DNA of 38,682 nucleotides from a virus, in the IMG/VR virus record IMGVR_UViG_3300027905_000011, positions 1 through 38,682 of that record; one strand, given 5' to 3'. The notes beneath the pieces are model-generated. The model worked only from the letters and a program-made list of their open reading frames with translations, was not told the DNA's origin and did not search any database. Position numbers and translations under genes: made by a program. Shown in pieces: positions 31,276 to 38,682 of the stretch; positions within the stretch are counted from its first letter, which is position 1, and each line of letters starts with the position of its first letter.

Positions 31276-31290
31276 AAGAGATATTCTCTT
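31276..31290. promoter_or_regulatory. Palindrome upstream of the late promoter
   Basis: AAGAGA-TAT-TCTCTT, centred about 25 bp upstream of the -35 box; the form of an activator or repressor binding site. The ArpU-like regulator gene lies about 100 bp upstream. Confidence 0.45.
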
Positions 31291-31311
31291 CAAAACATAA
31301 ATATATACTCG

Positions 31312-31385
31312 TCCCACATTCTCCCCCACATCCAACCCCTCCCGACTTATCACCCCATCCCCTCCTTACTCACCATTCCCCCAAC
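31312..31385 (-). other. G-tract-rich noncoding stretch
   Basis: In these 74 nt the + strand has a single G. The - strand carries seven runs of three to five G, some only 1-9 nt apart, so G-quadruplex or R-loop formation is possible. It lies between the regulator gene's stop and the late promoter. I see no gene in it. Confidence 0.6.
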
Positions 31386-31395
31386 GTTCCCCTGC

Positions 31396-31854
31396 TTAAA
31401 CCGCCTTCATAGCCTCGATACCAAAATACCGCACCGCGAACTTCCGAATAGCCCGATCTTTCAGAGCATAGACACTTTGCATGCTAGTATACCCAAGCTT
31501 CTCAGCAATCTCATTTCTTGGTACCCCGGCAACATACCAATCCCAAAGCACTATTCCGTACCCCTCGCATTCGGGGTCTCTATCAATCTCATCAAGTTCC
31601 TTCGTAACCAGTTCTATCTCAGCCAGTGTTTTATTACAGTTCTCCGCGAGGACTTTAATCCTATACAGCACATTATAGGCTTCATCCTGGCCAGATCCAC
31701 CATGAACCCCAGTTACATCAAGAGGTAAAGCATTTAATGAACTTGGAGTTTGCTTATCCATTAACCTAGATATTTCTCTTCTCATATTCTTTACACTTCG
31801 GTCAAGGTCGCGATAATACTTCAGTATCTCTTCAGCCTCTTTGATGTAGTTCAC
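31396..31854 (-). CDS. ArpU/sigma-70 region-4-like late regulator
   Basis: 152 residues. The first half is a coiled helix (EAEEILKYYRDLDRSVKNM), then a flexible Gly/Ser stretch, a second helix pair, and a C-terminal helix-turn-helix (GVPRNEIAEKLGYTSMQSVYA then RAIRKFAVRYFG), as in sigma region 4 and ArpU-type phage regulators of late genes. The start is GTG 31854 with GGAGG exactly 8 nt upstream; the ATG at 31869 lies before that site. It is the last early gene, and directly upstream of the late promoter that it probably activates. Confidence 0.75.
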   Translation of the reverse strand: MNYIKEAEEILKYYRDLDRSVKNMRREISRLMDKQTPSSLNALPLDVTGVHGGSGQDEAYNVLYRIKVLAENCNKTLAEIELVTKELDEIDRDPECEGYGIVLWDWYVAGVPRNEIAEKLGYTSMQSVYALKDRAIRKFAVRYFGIEAMKAV

Positions 31855-32041
31855 CCACAACACCTCCATTTTCTCTCACAAATTTACCCTTCATCAACAT
31901 TTCCCCGAGCCCATTCAATACCTTAGCATCCTTCACGACTTTTCCGGTTCGACATTTCCAAGCGTCGCAAGTATATCCTCCACTTACCCGACGCGGAGCA
32001 CAAGCATTATAGATTTCATCCTTATATTTCAACTGCTTCAT
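31832..32041 (-). CDS. Small Cys-containing protein of the early operon
   Basis: 69 residues. KQLKYKDEIYNACAPRR is followed by GGYTCDAWKC and a basic helix (GKVVKDAKVLNGLGEMLMKG). Three Cys (13, 24, 29) may form part of a metal site. No family is recognised. The ATG at 32041 overlaps the upstream TGA by 4 bases (ATGA) and has AAGGGGAG at about 7 nt; the frame's upstream extension to 32128 overlaps the resolvase. Its end overlaps the next gene's start by 23 bases. Confidence 0.6.
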   Translation of the reverse strand: MKQLKYKDEIYNACAPRRVSGGYTCDAWKCRTGKVVKDAKVLNGLGEMLMKGKFVRENGGVVGELHQRG

Positions 32042-32388
32042 TCGCAAGCTCCCCTTATTAACCCTATTCCTGCTTCCCATTTCTGATAAAGTTTGAACCA
32101 CTGCTCCAAAGGCATTGTAATCAACCACTCACATCTATTTTTTCGATGGGCTACAATTGGAATCTCGCCATCCTTGGCATCCCTTCTGCTTTGCGACATT
32201 GCCTTTTCGATATTTAATGCCTCAACCCTCTTAACCTCAATATGAATTCCCGGTAGGCCAACGACATCTTCTCCTTCGATCCCGCTAAACTGCTGACCGC
32301 GTCTTGATTCATCATAACCATACTCGCGGCATATCTTAGCGAATTCACGTTCACCGGCTACCCCTTTGTTGCGACTGTTGATTACCAT
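32038..32388 (-). CDS. Holliday junction resolvase-like PD-(D/E)XK nuclease
   Basis: 116 residues. VAGEREFAKICREYGYD carries the first acidic residue, GIEGEDVVGLPG the Asp, and IHIEVKRVE the E-x-K pair: the layout of archaeal-type Holliday junction resolvases and related phage nucleases. IEKAMSQSRRDAKDGEIPIV is the conserved following helix. It would resolve recombination or replication junctions before packaging. The ATG at 32388 directly follows the upstream stop (TAAGATG). Confidence 0.8.
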   Translation of the reverse strand: MVINSRNKGVAGEREFAKICREYGYDESRRGQQFSGIEGEDVVGLPGIHIEVKRVEALNIEKAMSQSRRDAKDGEIPIVAHRKNRCEWLITMPLEQWFKLYQKWEAGIGLIRGACE

Positions 32389-32389
32389 C

Positions 32390-32851
32390 TTATCCAAACA
32401 TCCTCTCCTGTTTACCTTCTGGCTTTGTGGCCTCTTTCTTTTCGTCAAAGACACCTTCGGGCAAGGTTTCCTCTGTCACCTTGCCAAACCTAGTCAACCT
32501 CAAAAGCCTAACTAAATCATCCTTAATGGGCGCCAGATATTGCAGCTTAATCTCATCCCATTCCTTTGTGGTCCATTCTCCGGGCAATAACCGAAAGCTA
32601 TCTTTAGTCAACGTTAACTCAGCGCCACCGCACCGAATGCCGTGAAGATCATGATAAAAAGGTTTCACAAAATGCCAAGCATTCCAAAGGATGTCTTCCC
32701 AGTATTTGTGATCAATCACTTTATCCGAGCGCGGATCAATCGATCCATAAATTTTTTGATCCTCGCCAAAATGATCTTTGGGTTTCTTAAGCAAGACTTC
32801 TTCGGTTAATAACTGTTCTGCACCGCTAATCATGTCTAAGTATTTACTAAT
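32390..32851 (-). CDS. Early protein of unknown function with probable AUU start
   Basis: About 153 residues. DHKYWEDILWNAWHFVKPFYHD, GGAELTLTKDSFRLLPGEWT (with its Glu and Trp) and an acidic Lys-rich end are visible; I recognise no family. AAAGGAGG (32860-32867) has an in-frame ATT 8 nt away, giving SKYLDMISGAEQLL, a natural-looking start. The first ATG (32833) is 26 nt from that site. It is the first gene downstream of the origin candidate. Confidence 0.7.
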   Translation of the reverse strand: MSKYLDMISGAEQLLTEEVLLKKPKDHFGEDQKIYGSIDPRSDKVIDHKYWEDILWNAWHFVKPFYHDLHGIRCGGAELTLTKDSFRLLPGEWTTKEWDEIKLQYLAPIKDDLVRLLRLTRFGKVTEETLPEGVFDEKKEATKPEGKQERMFG

Positions 32852-32859
32852 TTTTGCCC

Positions 32860-32865
32860 CCTCCT
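32860..32865 (-). promoter_or_regulatory. Shine-Dalgarno site followed by ATT
   Basis: AGGAGG (- strand, 32865 to 32860), then 8 nt (GGGCAAAA), then in-frame ATT at 32851-32849. No NTG start lies 4-12 nt away. Confidence 0.65.
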
Positions 32866-32874
32866 TTCAAAAAT

Positions 32875-33199
32875 TGAGCCGGGCTGAGCCAGGGGTGGCT
32901 CAAGGGTGGCTCAGGGGGTGGCTCACCCCTCAGCCCAGATGTACCAAGGATCTCAGCCATCACTGAGCCACTGAGCCACCCCTTTTGCCATTTTTCATAT
33001 ATATAAATTTTGATGAGGATAAAATCATCCCAAAACATTAGTGAGCCACCCAAAGAACTATTATTTGCTGGAAGAAGCAATTTGCCCGGCTCAGTGGCTC
33101 ACTCTACCCTGAAACCGTTGGTATCACTGGGCTTAGGGGTGAGCCACCCTTTGAAAAGGGGGTGGCTCACCCCGGCTCAAAATGGGCTTGCCCGGCTCA
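32875..33199. repeat. GGCTCA/TGAGCC iteron field, candidate replication origin
   Basis: In 325 bp I count about 13 copies of GGCTCA or its complement TGAGCC, many within GGTGGCTCA or TGAGCCACC. Three direct copies stand 11-12 bp apart (32896-32925), two at 32964-32980. A 14-bp perfect inverted repeat lies at 33136-33149 and 33160-33173. An AT-rich stretch near 32991-33030 (TTTTTCATATATATAAATTT) could melt. It lies between the primase-helicase gene and the early gene cluster. No gene is convincing here; this covers the 356-bp gap 32852-33207. Confidence 0.75.
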
Positions 33200-33207
33200 A
33201 TTTGATA

Positions 33208-36180
33208 TTAATAAGCCTCATCACCAGCCACGCTATGAGCATGACCGAGTTCATCCATGGAATCTGCAATTTCCTGAATAATATCATTCGCCAATTCTAA
33301 GTTAATCGCAACTCCTCTTCTCTGAACTTTTCCAAATCTTAGCCTTGGAGGATCAGGAAGGCAATAAGGCTCCTCTTTCAGGTACTTGTAGATGGACTGC
33401 ATATCAAACGGATCTTTCCCTGTTCGCTTGCGATAATAAGCCGTCCATTCGCCATAAACACCTTGAAGCCATACGTAGAGTTTTTTATCCTCCACCTTAA
33501 GATGCTTGTCCCCCAATATATTTGCACTGATCATTGAGTTAATATCTTGCCAGAACTGATTGAGCATGTGATCCTCTTCGCCCGTTCGTTTAACCTCTTG
33601 GCATGACGCTTCTACCCACTTGATAAATCCAGCATCCTCTTGCACAACCGTATCAAAGCAAGCCGCACAGATCCCCCAGTTCTCTGCCGTTCTATCCGTA
33701 ATGCCCCTTTGCACCAAAGTTGCTTTCAAATCAGCGATATTCGCCATAATCCGTTCTTTGTACAGGTCATAATTCTTAATCAAATCAAACGCCAAATAGC
33801 TAAAATATTCGCTTGACTTGTTAATCCACTCATAGAATTCCCGATTCCTTTTGTATGAGCTAATCTGCAACGGAATACACCGCGTAAATAGCCCATTATC
33901 CTTCGGCAACTCTTCCCCTGAAATAGATAAAACCGACGAGACAGAAAACCCCTTTGCCTGAAACGCTGTAGCTGTCCCCTTACCTGACAGCTGCCGATTG
34001 TATGCTGATCGAAATAACCCGTCTTTCTCGATAACTCCCTGCTCATTGCGATACTCATCAAACCACAGCCCCAGCGAACTCCAGTACGACAAAGCCCGGG
34101 CAACATAGTTTGCAGTAGTCGTCTTACCAACGCTAATCCCTTCTGTCTCAACCCCAAAGAACATCATAATCCACCGCATAAACGTCGACTTCCCTGACTC
34201 CCTCTTCCCATGAGGGAAGAGAATTGGCACACATTTATACTTAGCAAATATATCCTTACTAAAGATCGTTGCGATGACCCAACCAATCGATATATAGGCT
34301 TCATAGCCTCCGACTGAATGCTTAATTCGGTCCGCAACATCTTGAATATTAATTTCCTTCTCGCTTAAACAAGGAATAGAGTTCTCAATATCAGCAGAAC
34401 CAATACTAAAACTCTGAGGCTTAAAGCCCTTTCCTTCCACCCAAATAATCCCGTCGTTATCCGGACGATAAACCTTACCATTTTTAATGGCCATATTGCC
34501 AAAGAGCCAAATCTTATGCGATTCAATCCAACCGATCTGCTCCGGCATATAGATTAGCTCACCGTCATTATTAAGGAATTCATATTCCCAAATGTTCGTT
34601 AGGTCTGCCCCGCTACCCTTAAACACATAATTCCCCCTGCTCAAAACAAATTTCTTAAAGGCATCAGCCGCCGCCATGGAACTTGAATCTATCGGGAATA
34701 TTTCAGAAACTTCACCGTAACTGTTAATTAATTGCACGTTTCTTATCACGTTATCTTGAGTAAAGAAGTTAGATTTTATATTAATCACAAAGTTACTAAT
34801 TTCTTTTTCATATTCTTGACCATTAGCCCCCCTGACCGTAGTGGTGTATTTATTGAATTCACGCTTGATATTCTTCTTGGAAAAGTGTTTAGCGATCTTC
34901 TTTTTAACAATTCTCTGAGCATCCTCATCGAGTGACGATAAGAAATCCTTATAGGGCTTAGCCTCTTTGATAACTTTCTTAATTTCAGCATCTGTGCGCC
35001 CTTGGGCCAAAGCTCCATCGAAATCGATTTTGCCATCCACCCGCCATTCAGCCGGCAGCCAGCCAACAGTCGTAATGAATCCTGCCTGGTGAAGTTTGTA
35101 AGCCATGATGTACGACCAATATTGTGTATCGTATCGCTTATTAAGCTGCTCCTTAAAGTTCTGGAATTCAGGATTTCCCTTCTCCTCAGAATCGAAGATA
35201 ATGCATATTTCTTTGACTTCGAACTCTTGAAGAAGAAAGACCAAACGATCAAGATTTTTTTCACCAAAGGTTCCGGTACCCGGAGACCCGATCCCGGCAA
35301 TACCCCATACCGAAAGGGCAACTGCCTTAAACTCACCTTCAGTCAAGATGATCTTGCGTGATCGGTTTTTTAATAAGTATCTTGAAAAAGGCTCCGCAGG
35401 AATATTGGATAACCCCATCTTGTGTGGCCTTATATGATAGACATGCCCTTCCTCATCTAAGTAAGGGATTATGATCCGTTCTTCCAAGAGTTGCTTTTCA
35501 GGAAGTAATGTTCCATTCACGTTGCGAAGAATTCCAACTTCGAGAAGTCTATCTCCTGCGTACTCCGTCTGAAGTCGCGATATCACTTCCCGTATGTAAT
35601 CTCCACCACTCCGGAACCTGAACTCATCAATGATGGCTTCCGTAAAGCCGCGCTTCTTCTTGAGACTTTCCTGGTCCTCTGAAGTAAGGTGAGCAAGTTC
35701 AATCAGTCGTTCATACGGGTGCTTAAGTTCTTCGGAGTGCTTAACCTTTTCTTCAGGATTAATTTCTTCTGCTTTGGTCGCCTCACTTGATGAATCGGGA
35801 TCTTTTGGCAAAGATACTTGAGGGCTCATATCTCGCCTTTCTGCATTGTCTTGCCTTTCTGACTTACTGGCCCTTTTTGCTTCCCGCACCTCATCCTCAA
35901 TGTTCAGAAACCGTTTTATTTCTTTAATCGCATCTCCATTACTTACGTTGAAGCGTTGGGCATAGAAAGAAATTTGGTTCCCGCTTTTACCGCAGTCAAA
36001 GCATTTCCATAAGCCGCTTTCTAGGTTCAAGTTGAATTTTTTCTTTTTACCTGAACAGAACGGACATGCTCCTGTAACCTTGCTTCCATTTTCCCTTGAG
36101 GGAGTGAACCCATAGTTTTTAAAATATGTTGCATTATCCAGCATCCGAATGATTTCATCGAGGTTCAAATCTTGAGTCAA
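33208..36180 (-). CDS. Primase-helicase fusion (zinc ribbon, TOPRIM, SF3-like ATPase)
   Basis: 990 residues. A zinc ribbon has Cys39, 42, 60 and 63 (ACPFC, WKCFDC), with four Cys rather than the CHC2 set. A charged linker follows (about 95-150). The TOPRIM-like region has IILTEGEFKAVAL (Glu281) and ICIIFDSEEKG (Asp330). The C-terminal helicase shows Walker A PHGKRESGKSTF (about 656-667) and Walker B LGLWFDEY (about 703-710). It would make primers and unwind DNA at the phage fork. The start is TTG 36180 with AAGGCGG 10 nt upstream. The origin candidate lies at its 3' end. Confidence 0.85.
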   Translation of the reverse strand: MTQDLNLDEIIRMLDNATYFKNYGFTPSRENGSKVTGACPFCSGKKKKFNLNLESGLWKCFDCGKSGNQISFYAQRFNVSNGDAIKEIKRFLNIEDEVREAKRASKSERQDNAERRDMSPQVSLPKDPDSSSEATKAEEINPEEKVKHSEELKHPYERLIELAHLTSEDQESLKKKRGFTEAIIDEFRFRSGGDYIREVISRLQTEYAGDRLLEVGILRNVNGTLLPEKQLLEERIIIPYLDEEGHVYHIRPHKMGLSNIPAEPFSRYLLKNRSRKIILTEGEFKAVALSVWGIAGIGSPGTGTFGEKNLDRLVFLLQEFEVKEICIIFDSEEKGNPEFQNFKEQLNKRYDTQYWSYIMAYKLHQAGFITTVGWLPAEWRVDGKIDFDGALAQGRTDAEIKKVIKEAKPYKDFLSSLDEDAQRIVKKKIAKHFSKKNIKREFNKYTTTVRGANGQEYEKEISNFVINIKSNFFTQDNVIRNVQLINSYGEVSEIFPIDSSSMAAADAFKKFVLSRGNYVFKGSGADLTNIWEYEFLNNDGELIYMPEQIGWIESHKIWLFGNMAIKNGKVYRPDNDGIIWVEGKGFKPQSFSIGSADIENSIPCLSEKEINIQDVADRIKHSVGGYEAYISIGWVIATIFSKDIFAKYKCVPILFPHGKRESGKSTFMRWIMMFFGVETEGISVGKTTTANYVARALSYWSSLGLWFDEYRNEQGVIEKDGLFRSAYNRQLSGKGTATAFQAKGFSVSSVLSISGEELPKDNGLFTRCIPLQISSYKRNREFYEWINKSSEYFSYLAFDLIKNYDLYKERIMANIADLKATLVQRGITDRTAENWGICAACFDTVVQEDAGFIKWVEASCQEVKRTGEEDHMLNQFWQDINSMISANILGDKHLKVEDKKLYVWLQGVYGEWTAYYRKRTGKDPFDMQSIYKYLKEEPYCLPDPPRLRFGKVQRRGVAINLELANDIIQEIADSMDELGHAHSVAGDEAY

Positions 36181-36206
36181 ACTATCATCACCGCCTTAAG
36201 GGGCCA

Positions 36207-36234
36207 GAACCGGGAAAAGATGTTTCCCCGGTTC
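36207..36234. other. 12-bp hairpin upstream of the primase-helicase gene
   Basis: On the - strand GAACCGGGGAAA pairs with TTTTCCCGGTTC with one G-U pair and loop CATC. No U run follows on the - strand; on the + strand CCTTTTGTCT does. It may protect or process the early mRNA, or block antisense read-through. Confidence 0.55.
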
Positions 36235-36259
36235 CTTTTGTCTACAAGATGCCATTATT

Positions 36260-36448
36260 TCAGCTTGCGTTGGACACTACTTCACACTTCGCCCACTTAG
36301 CGAATTTATCGATCCATATGCCACTCGTCATATTAGGCTTGCTCTTGGTCTTATAAAGAGCCATTATTCCATCAAATCCAACCAAGCGACGTTCTGATTT
36401 TTTCCCGTTGGTATAAGTAGCGCCAATTCTTAATTCTTCAATCTTCAT
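36260..36448 (-). CDS. Small protein of unknown function coupled to recD2
   Basis: 62 residues, basic: MKIEELRIGATYTNGKK, then a RRLVGFDGIMALYKTK beta-type core and a WIDKFAKWAKCEV end. It looks like a small barrel-type domain, but I cannot name the family. The ATG overlaps the recD2 TGA by 4 bases (ATGA). It lies ahead of the primase-helicase gene in the same transcript. Confidence 0.6.
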   Translation of the reverse strand: MKIEELRIGATYTNGKKSERRLVGFDGIMALYKTKSKPNMTSGIWIDKFAKWAKCEVVSNAS

Positions 36449-38682
36449 TTGCTTCCCCCATCTCCCGCCAATCTTTCCCTCAGCAACGTATACCGTTCCT
36501 TCTTATCCTTGTTGTCTAAGCACCTCTTCACAGCGCTCTCCTGGCATACCAGTACCAACTTTTCCTTGGCCCGGGTAATGCCCGTATAAAAGAGATTCTT
36601 CTGCAGCATAATGTAATGCGACCGCATGACAACCATAATAATGAGCTTGAACTCAGATCCTTGACTCTTATGGACAGTCGTCGCATAAGCCAACGTCAGA
36701 ATATGGTTATTCTCATCATTAAACGTCACGCTCCACCCATCGAAGTCTACTACGATCCCACCACTGTTAATATCCTTGATGATCCCGATATCTCCGTTAA
36801 AGACACCCAGTTTATAGTCGTTTTTAATAACCATCACCTTGTCATGTAGCCTAAAGAACTTGTCCTTCCCAACTTTACGCTCTGCCTTGTATTCCTTGGA
36901 ACTCTGAGGATTTACAATCTCCCCGATAACCTCATTCAGGTTATCTACCCCAATAAGCCCCTTTTTCATGGGCGCCAACACCTGAAAGTCCATAATCCCA
37001 AGACCACCCAACGCGGCTTGACCGACTTCTGCCTTGATCCCCTCAAGGGCCTGTTCCGGATCATCATTAAGTAATGTCCGCCAATCGTTCTCATCATCAT
37101 ATAATCGGCATTCACTCTGCTCTGCAATTCTTGATGCCTCTAGGGCGATCCGGCTCCCGGACTCTTGCCGATAATTAAACTTAAGCCTGGTTGTAATGAC
37201 CTTTCGAGAATCAATAATATCTTCAAGCACCTTGCCTGGACCCACTGAGGGAAGCTGGTCGACATCCCCGACTATAACCATGATCATATCTTTTGGCACA
37301 GCTTCGAATAGGCACTTTGACAACGCCAGATCACACATCGAGAATTCATCCACAATCAAAAGGCCTGAGGGAAGTTGATTGTCCTCGTTAAATGTGAACC
37401 CGTTTTCAAAGGGATTAAATTTAAGTAAGCGATGGATAGTCATAGCTTCGATACCCGTTGCCTCTGACATTCTCTTGGCAGCGCGACCAGTGGGAGCCGC
37501 CAGCATGATCGTCATCCGATCTTTGCTATTAGCAATCTTCTTGAATGCCTTGATAATCCCGTTAATGACTGTCGTCTTACCCGTGCCCGGCCCACCTGTC
37601 ACCACCGACAGCGACTTCTCAAAGCTCCGTACAATGGCGTCTTTCTGCTCAGGAGCATATACGATGCCATCCTGTTCTTGGATATCCTCAATGATTCCAT
37701 CGATATCTTGATACTCCTCAGAACCGACATACTTCCCATTGGTTTCCGCAATCCGCAGAATCTCCCGAGCCAACTTCACTTCATCCTGATACATCGAACT
37801 AAGATAAATCGCATCACCTTCGCGCTTCACAACGCCACGCTTCTCAAGCTCCAAAAAGGCATCTTTGACATTCCCTAACCCAACCATTGACTCCTTACCG
37901 AGCAGCTTTGCAATCTTCCTCATGGTGTCCTTTGGCTTAAGGAACACATGTCCATCGTTCCCCGCCTCTTTCAGTGCGTAAGCATAGGCCGACTCCACTC
38001 TGTATGGAGAATCCGGAGCAATATTCACTGATATCCCAATCCGATCAGCGACCTTAAACCCAATACCATAGACATCATCCGCTAAAACATAAGGATTTTC
38101 CCTGACGACATTGACACTGTCTGCACCGTACTCCGTGAAGATTCGCGTGGCTGTACCAATGCCAATACCCTCTCCGCAAATCAGTGCTGATAGCTCAGCC
38201 ATCTTAGTATTTTTCATAAGCCCTTCCACGATCTCACTTGACTGATCGGGAGTTAGGAAGGGGAATTGCTGTAATGTATCCGGGTTATTAATGATCTGCT
38301 GAATTGCATTTTCGCCAAGGGCATCAACGATCTTTTTTGCCTTACCCAAGCCGACTCCGGTGGCCAACGTGGCAAGATAGGAAATAGATCCTTGTCGTTC
38401 TTTTGGGAGAATCACCTCAGCTTTTTGAAACTTGAACTGCTTGCCGAATTTTGGGTCTTCAGTCCATGAACCCGTGAGTTCGTATTCGTCACCCACTCGG
38501 ACTGCCGGCAGGTTACCGACAGCAGAAGCACGGTCCATTTCGTCAAAGAGGTCTCCGCCCTTGGTTTCGATAGTAAAGACTGAATATCCATTTTGGGGAT
38601 TATGAAAGCGTACATAAGTGATGGTACCAGTCAGGGTTTTGAGTTCGGCGGGAGGGGTTTTTGTTTTTCTTGCGGTTGTTGA
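36445..38682 (-). CDS. recD2: RecD2-type helicase, 5' end beyond the window
   Basis: A 5'-to-3' SF1 helicase. The frame is open without a stop through 38682: 48 more codons before Met at 38538 give LKTLTGTITYVRFHNPQNGY and TIETKGGD, the normal OB-like RecD2 N-terminus, so the gene is cut by the edge and 38538 is not the start. About 745 residues are visible, close to full length. Helix-hairpin-helix motifs (LATGVGLGKAKKIVDALG, YGIGFKVADRIG) are followed by Walker A VVTGGPGTGKTTV, DEFSM and the final TTVHKSQGSEF. Its stop overlaps the next start. In phages it likely supports replication or recombination. Confidence 0.9.
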   Translation of the reverse strand, partial: STTARKTKTPPAELKTLTGTITYVRFHNPQNGYSVFTIETKGGDLFDEMDRASAVGNLPAVRVGDEYELTGSWTEDPKFGKQFKFQKAEVILPKERQGSISYLATLATGVGLGKAKKIVDALGENAIQQIINNPDTLQQFPFLTPDQSSEIVEGLMKNTKMAELSALICGEGIGIGTATRIFTEYGADSVNVVRENPYVLADDVYGIGFKVADRIGISVNIAPDSPYRVESAYAYALKEAGNDGHVFLKPKDTMRKIAKLLGKESMVGLGNVKDAFLELEKRGVVKREGDAIYLSSMYQDEVKLAREILRIAETNGKYVGSEEYQDIDGIIEDIQEQDGIVYAPEQKDAIVRSFEKSLSVVTGGPGTGKTTVINGIIKAFKKIANSKDRMTIMLAAPTGRAAKRMSEATGIEAMTIHRLLKFNPFENGFTFNEDNQLPSGLLIVDEFSMCDLALSKCLFEAVPKDMIMVIVGDVDQLPSVGPGKVLEDIIDSRKVITTRLKFNYRQESGSRIALEASRIAEQSECRLYDDENDWRTLLNDDPEQALEGIKAEVGQAALGGLGIMDFQVLAPMKKGLIGVDNLNEVIGEIVNPQSSKEYKAERKVGKDKFFRLHDKVMVIKNDYKLGVFNGDIGIIKDINSGGIVVDFDGWSVTFNDENNHILTLAYATTVHKSQGSEFKLIIMVVMRSHYIMLQKNLFYTGITRAKEKLVLVCQESAVKRCLDNKDKKERYTLLRERLAGDGGSK

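Noticed and set aside
32847-33080. 77-residue - strand ORF across the iteron region
   Set aside because: Its sequence is made largely of the translated repeats (Pro/Glu/Leu/Ser-rich), it lacks a ribosome site, and it overlaps the AUU-started gene's ribosome site.
32875-33199. CRISPR-like array
   Set aside because: The repeated core is only 6-9 bp, occurs in both orientations and at irregular spacing, and there are no spacers of constant length or cas genes.
33010-33300. 96-residue + strand ORF over the iterons and the primase end
   Set aside because: Antisense to the primase gene, no ribosome site, repeat-derived composition.
34785-35336. 183-residue - strand ORF in another frame of the primase-helicase gene
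   Set aside because: Arg/Ser/Leu-rich shadow; the main frame has clear TOPRIM and linker sequence.
1-38682. tRNA genes, insertion sequences, anti-phage defence genes
   Set aside because: I saw no tRNA-like clover sequence, no transposase and no recognisable defence family on either strand.

Overview
The window is almost the whole core of a temperate, contractile-tailed (myovirus-type) bacteriophage or prophage of a Gram-positive, low-to-mid GC Firmicute. A clostridial host in the Desulfosporosinus/Desulfitobacterium range is a guess from style only: strong AGGAGG ribosome sites, PBSX-like baseplate genes, and wall-associated domains resembling cell wall binding repeat 2. I could not search databases. 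No host housekeeping gene is recognisable, and neither end of the phage is visible: the left edge cuts the lysogeny region just after the presumed repressor, and the right edge cuts recD2.

Layout. Positions 1-3.6 kb (+ strand): ImmA/IrrE-type peptidase, large serine recombinase, small helix-turn-helix protein, TM2 membrane protein and a DUF4352-like lipoprotein, ended by a perfect bidirectional terminator at 3629-3667. Everything from there to the right edge lies on the - strand, apart from one tiny + strand gene at 14822-14974, so it reads right to left. Early/replication genes: recD2 (36445 to edge), a primase-helicase (33208-36180), an iteron-rich origin candidate (32875-33199), a PD-(D/E)XK resolvase-like nuclease, and an ArpU/sigma-like late regulator (31396-31854). 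Then a late control region (31163-31395) with a good promoter followed at once by a terminator. Late genes: terminase small and large subunits, a portal fused to a minor-head domain, a protease-zinc ribbon-scaffold-major capsid fusion, connectors, tail terminator, sheath, tube, frameshifted tail chaperone, tape measure, LysM protein, hub, spike, gp25, baseplate J, gpI-like protein and fibres. The lysis region follows (3702-7579): an NlpC/P60-like hydrolase, two small membrane proteins, a papain-like peptidase, a DUF1906 glycosidase-like lysin and a holin.

How it works together. ImmA and the missing repressor would control lysogeny, and the recombinase would integrate the genome. The primase-helicase and RecD2 would replicate it from the repeat-rich origin. 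The ArpU-like regulator would switch on the late promoter beside its own gene, and late transcription would then run through packaging, head, tail and lysis genes, punctuated by hairpins. Integrase and lysis genes are neighbours, which is the order of an uninterrupted (circular) phage map rather than one split at an attachment site beside the integrase.

Most unusual points: two genes that appear to start at AUC/AUU codons placed exactly 8 nt after perfect Shine-Dalgarno sequences; two head-gene fusions, one with a likely internal start; a lambda pR'-tR'-like late promoter; a papain-like peptidase and a glycosidase-like lysin sharing a recently duplicated C-terminal domain; and a dense GGCTCA/TGAGCC iteron field next to the primase.
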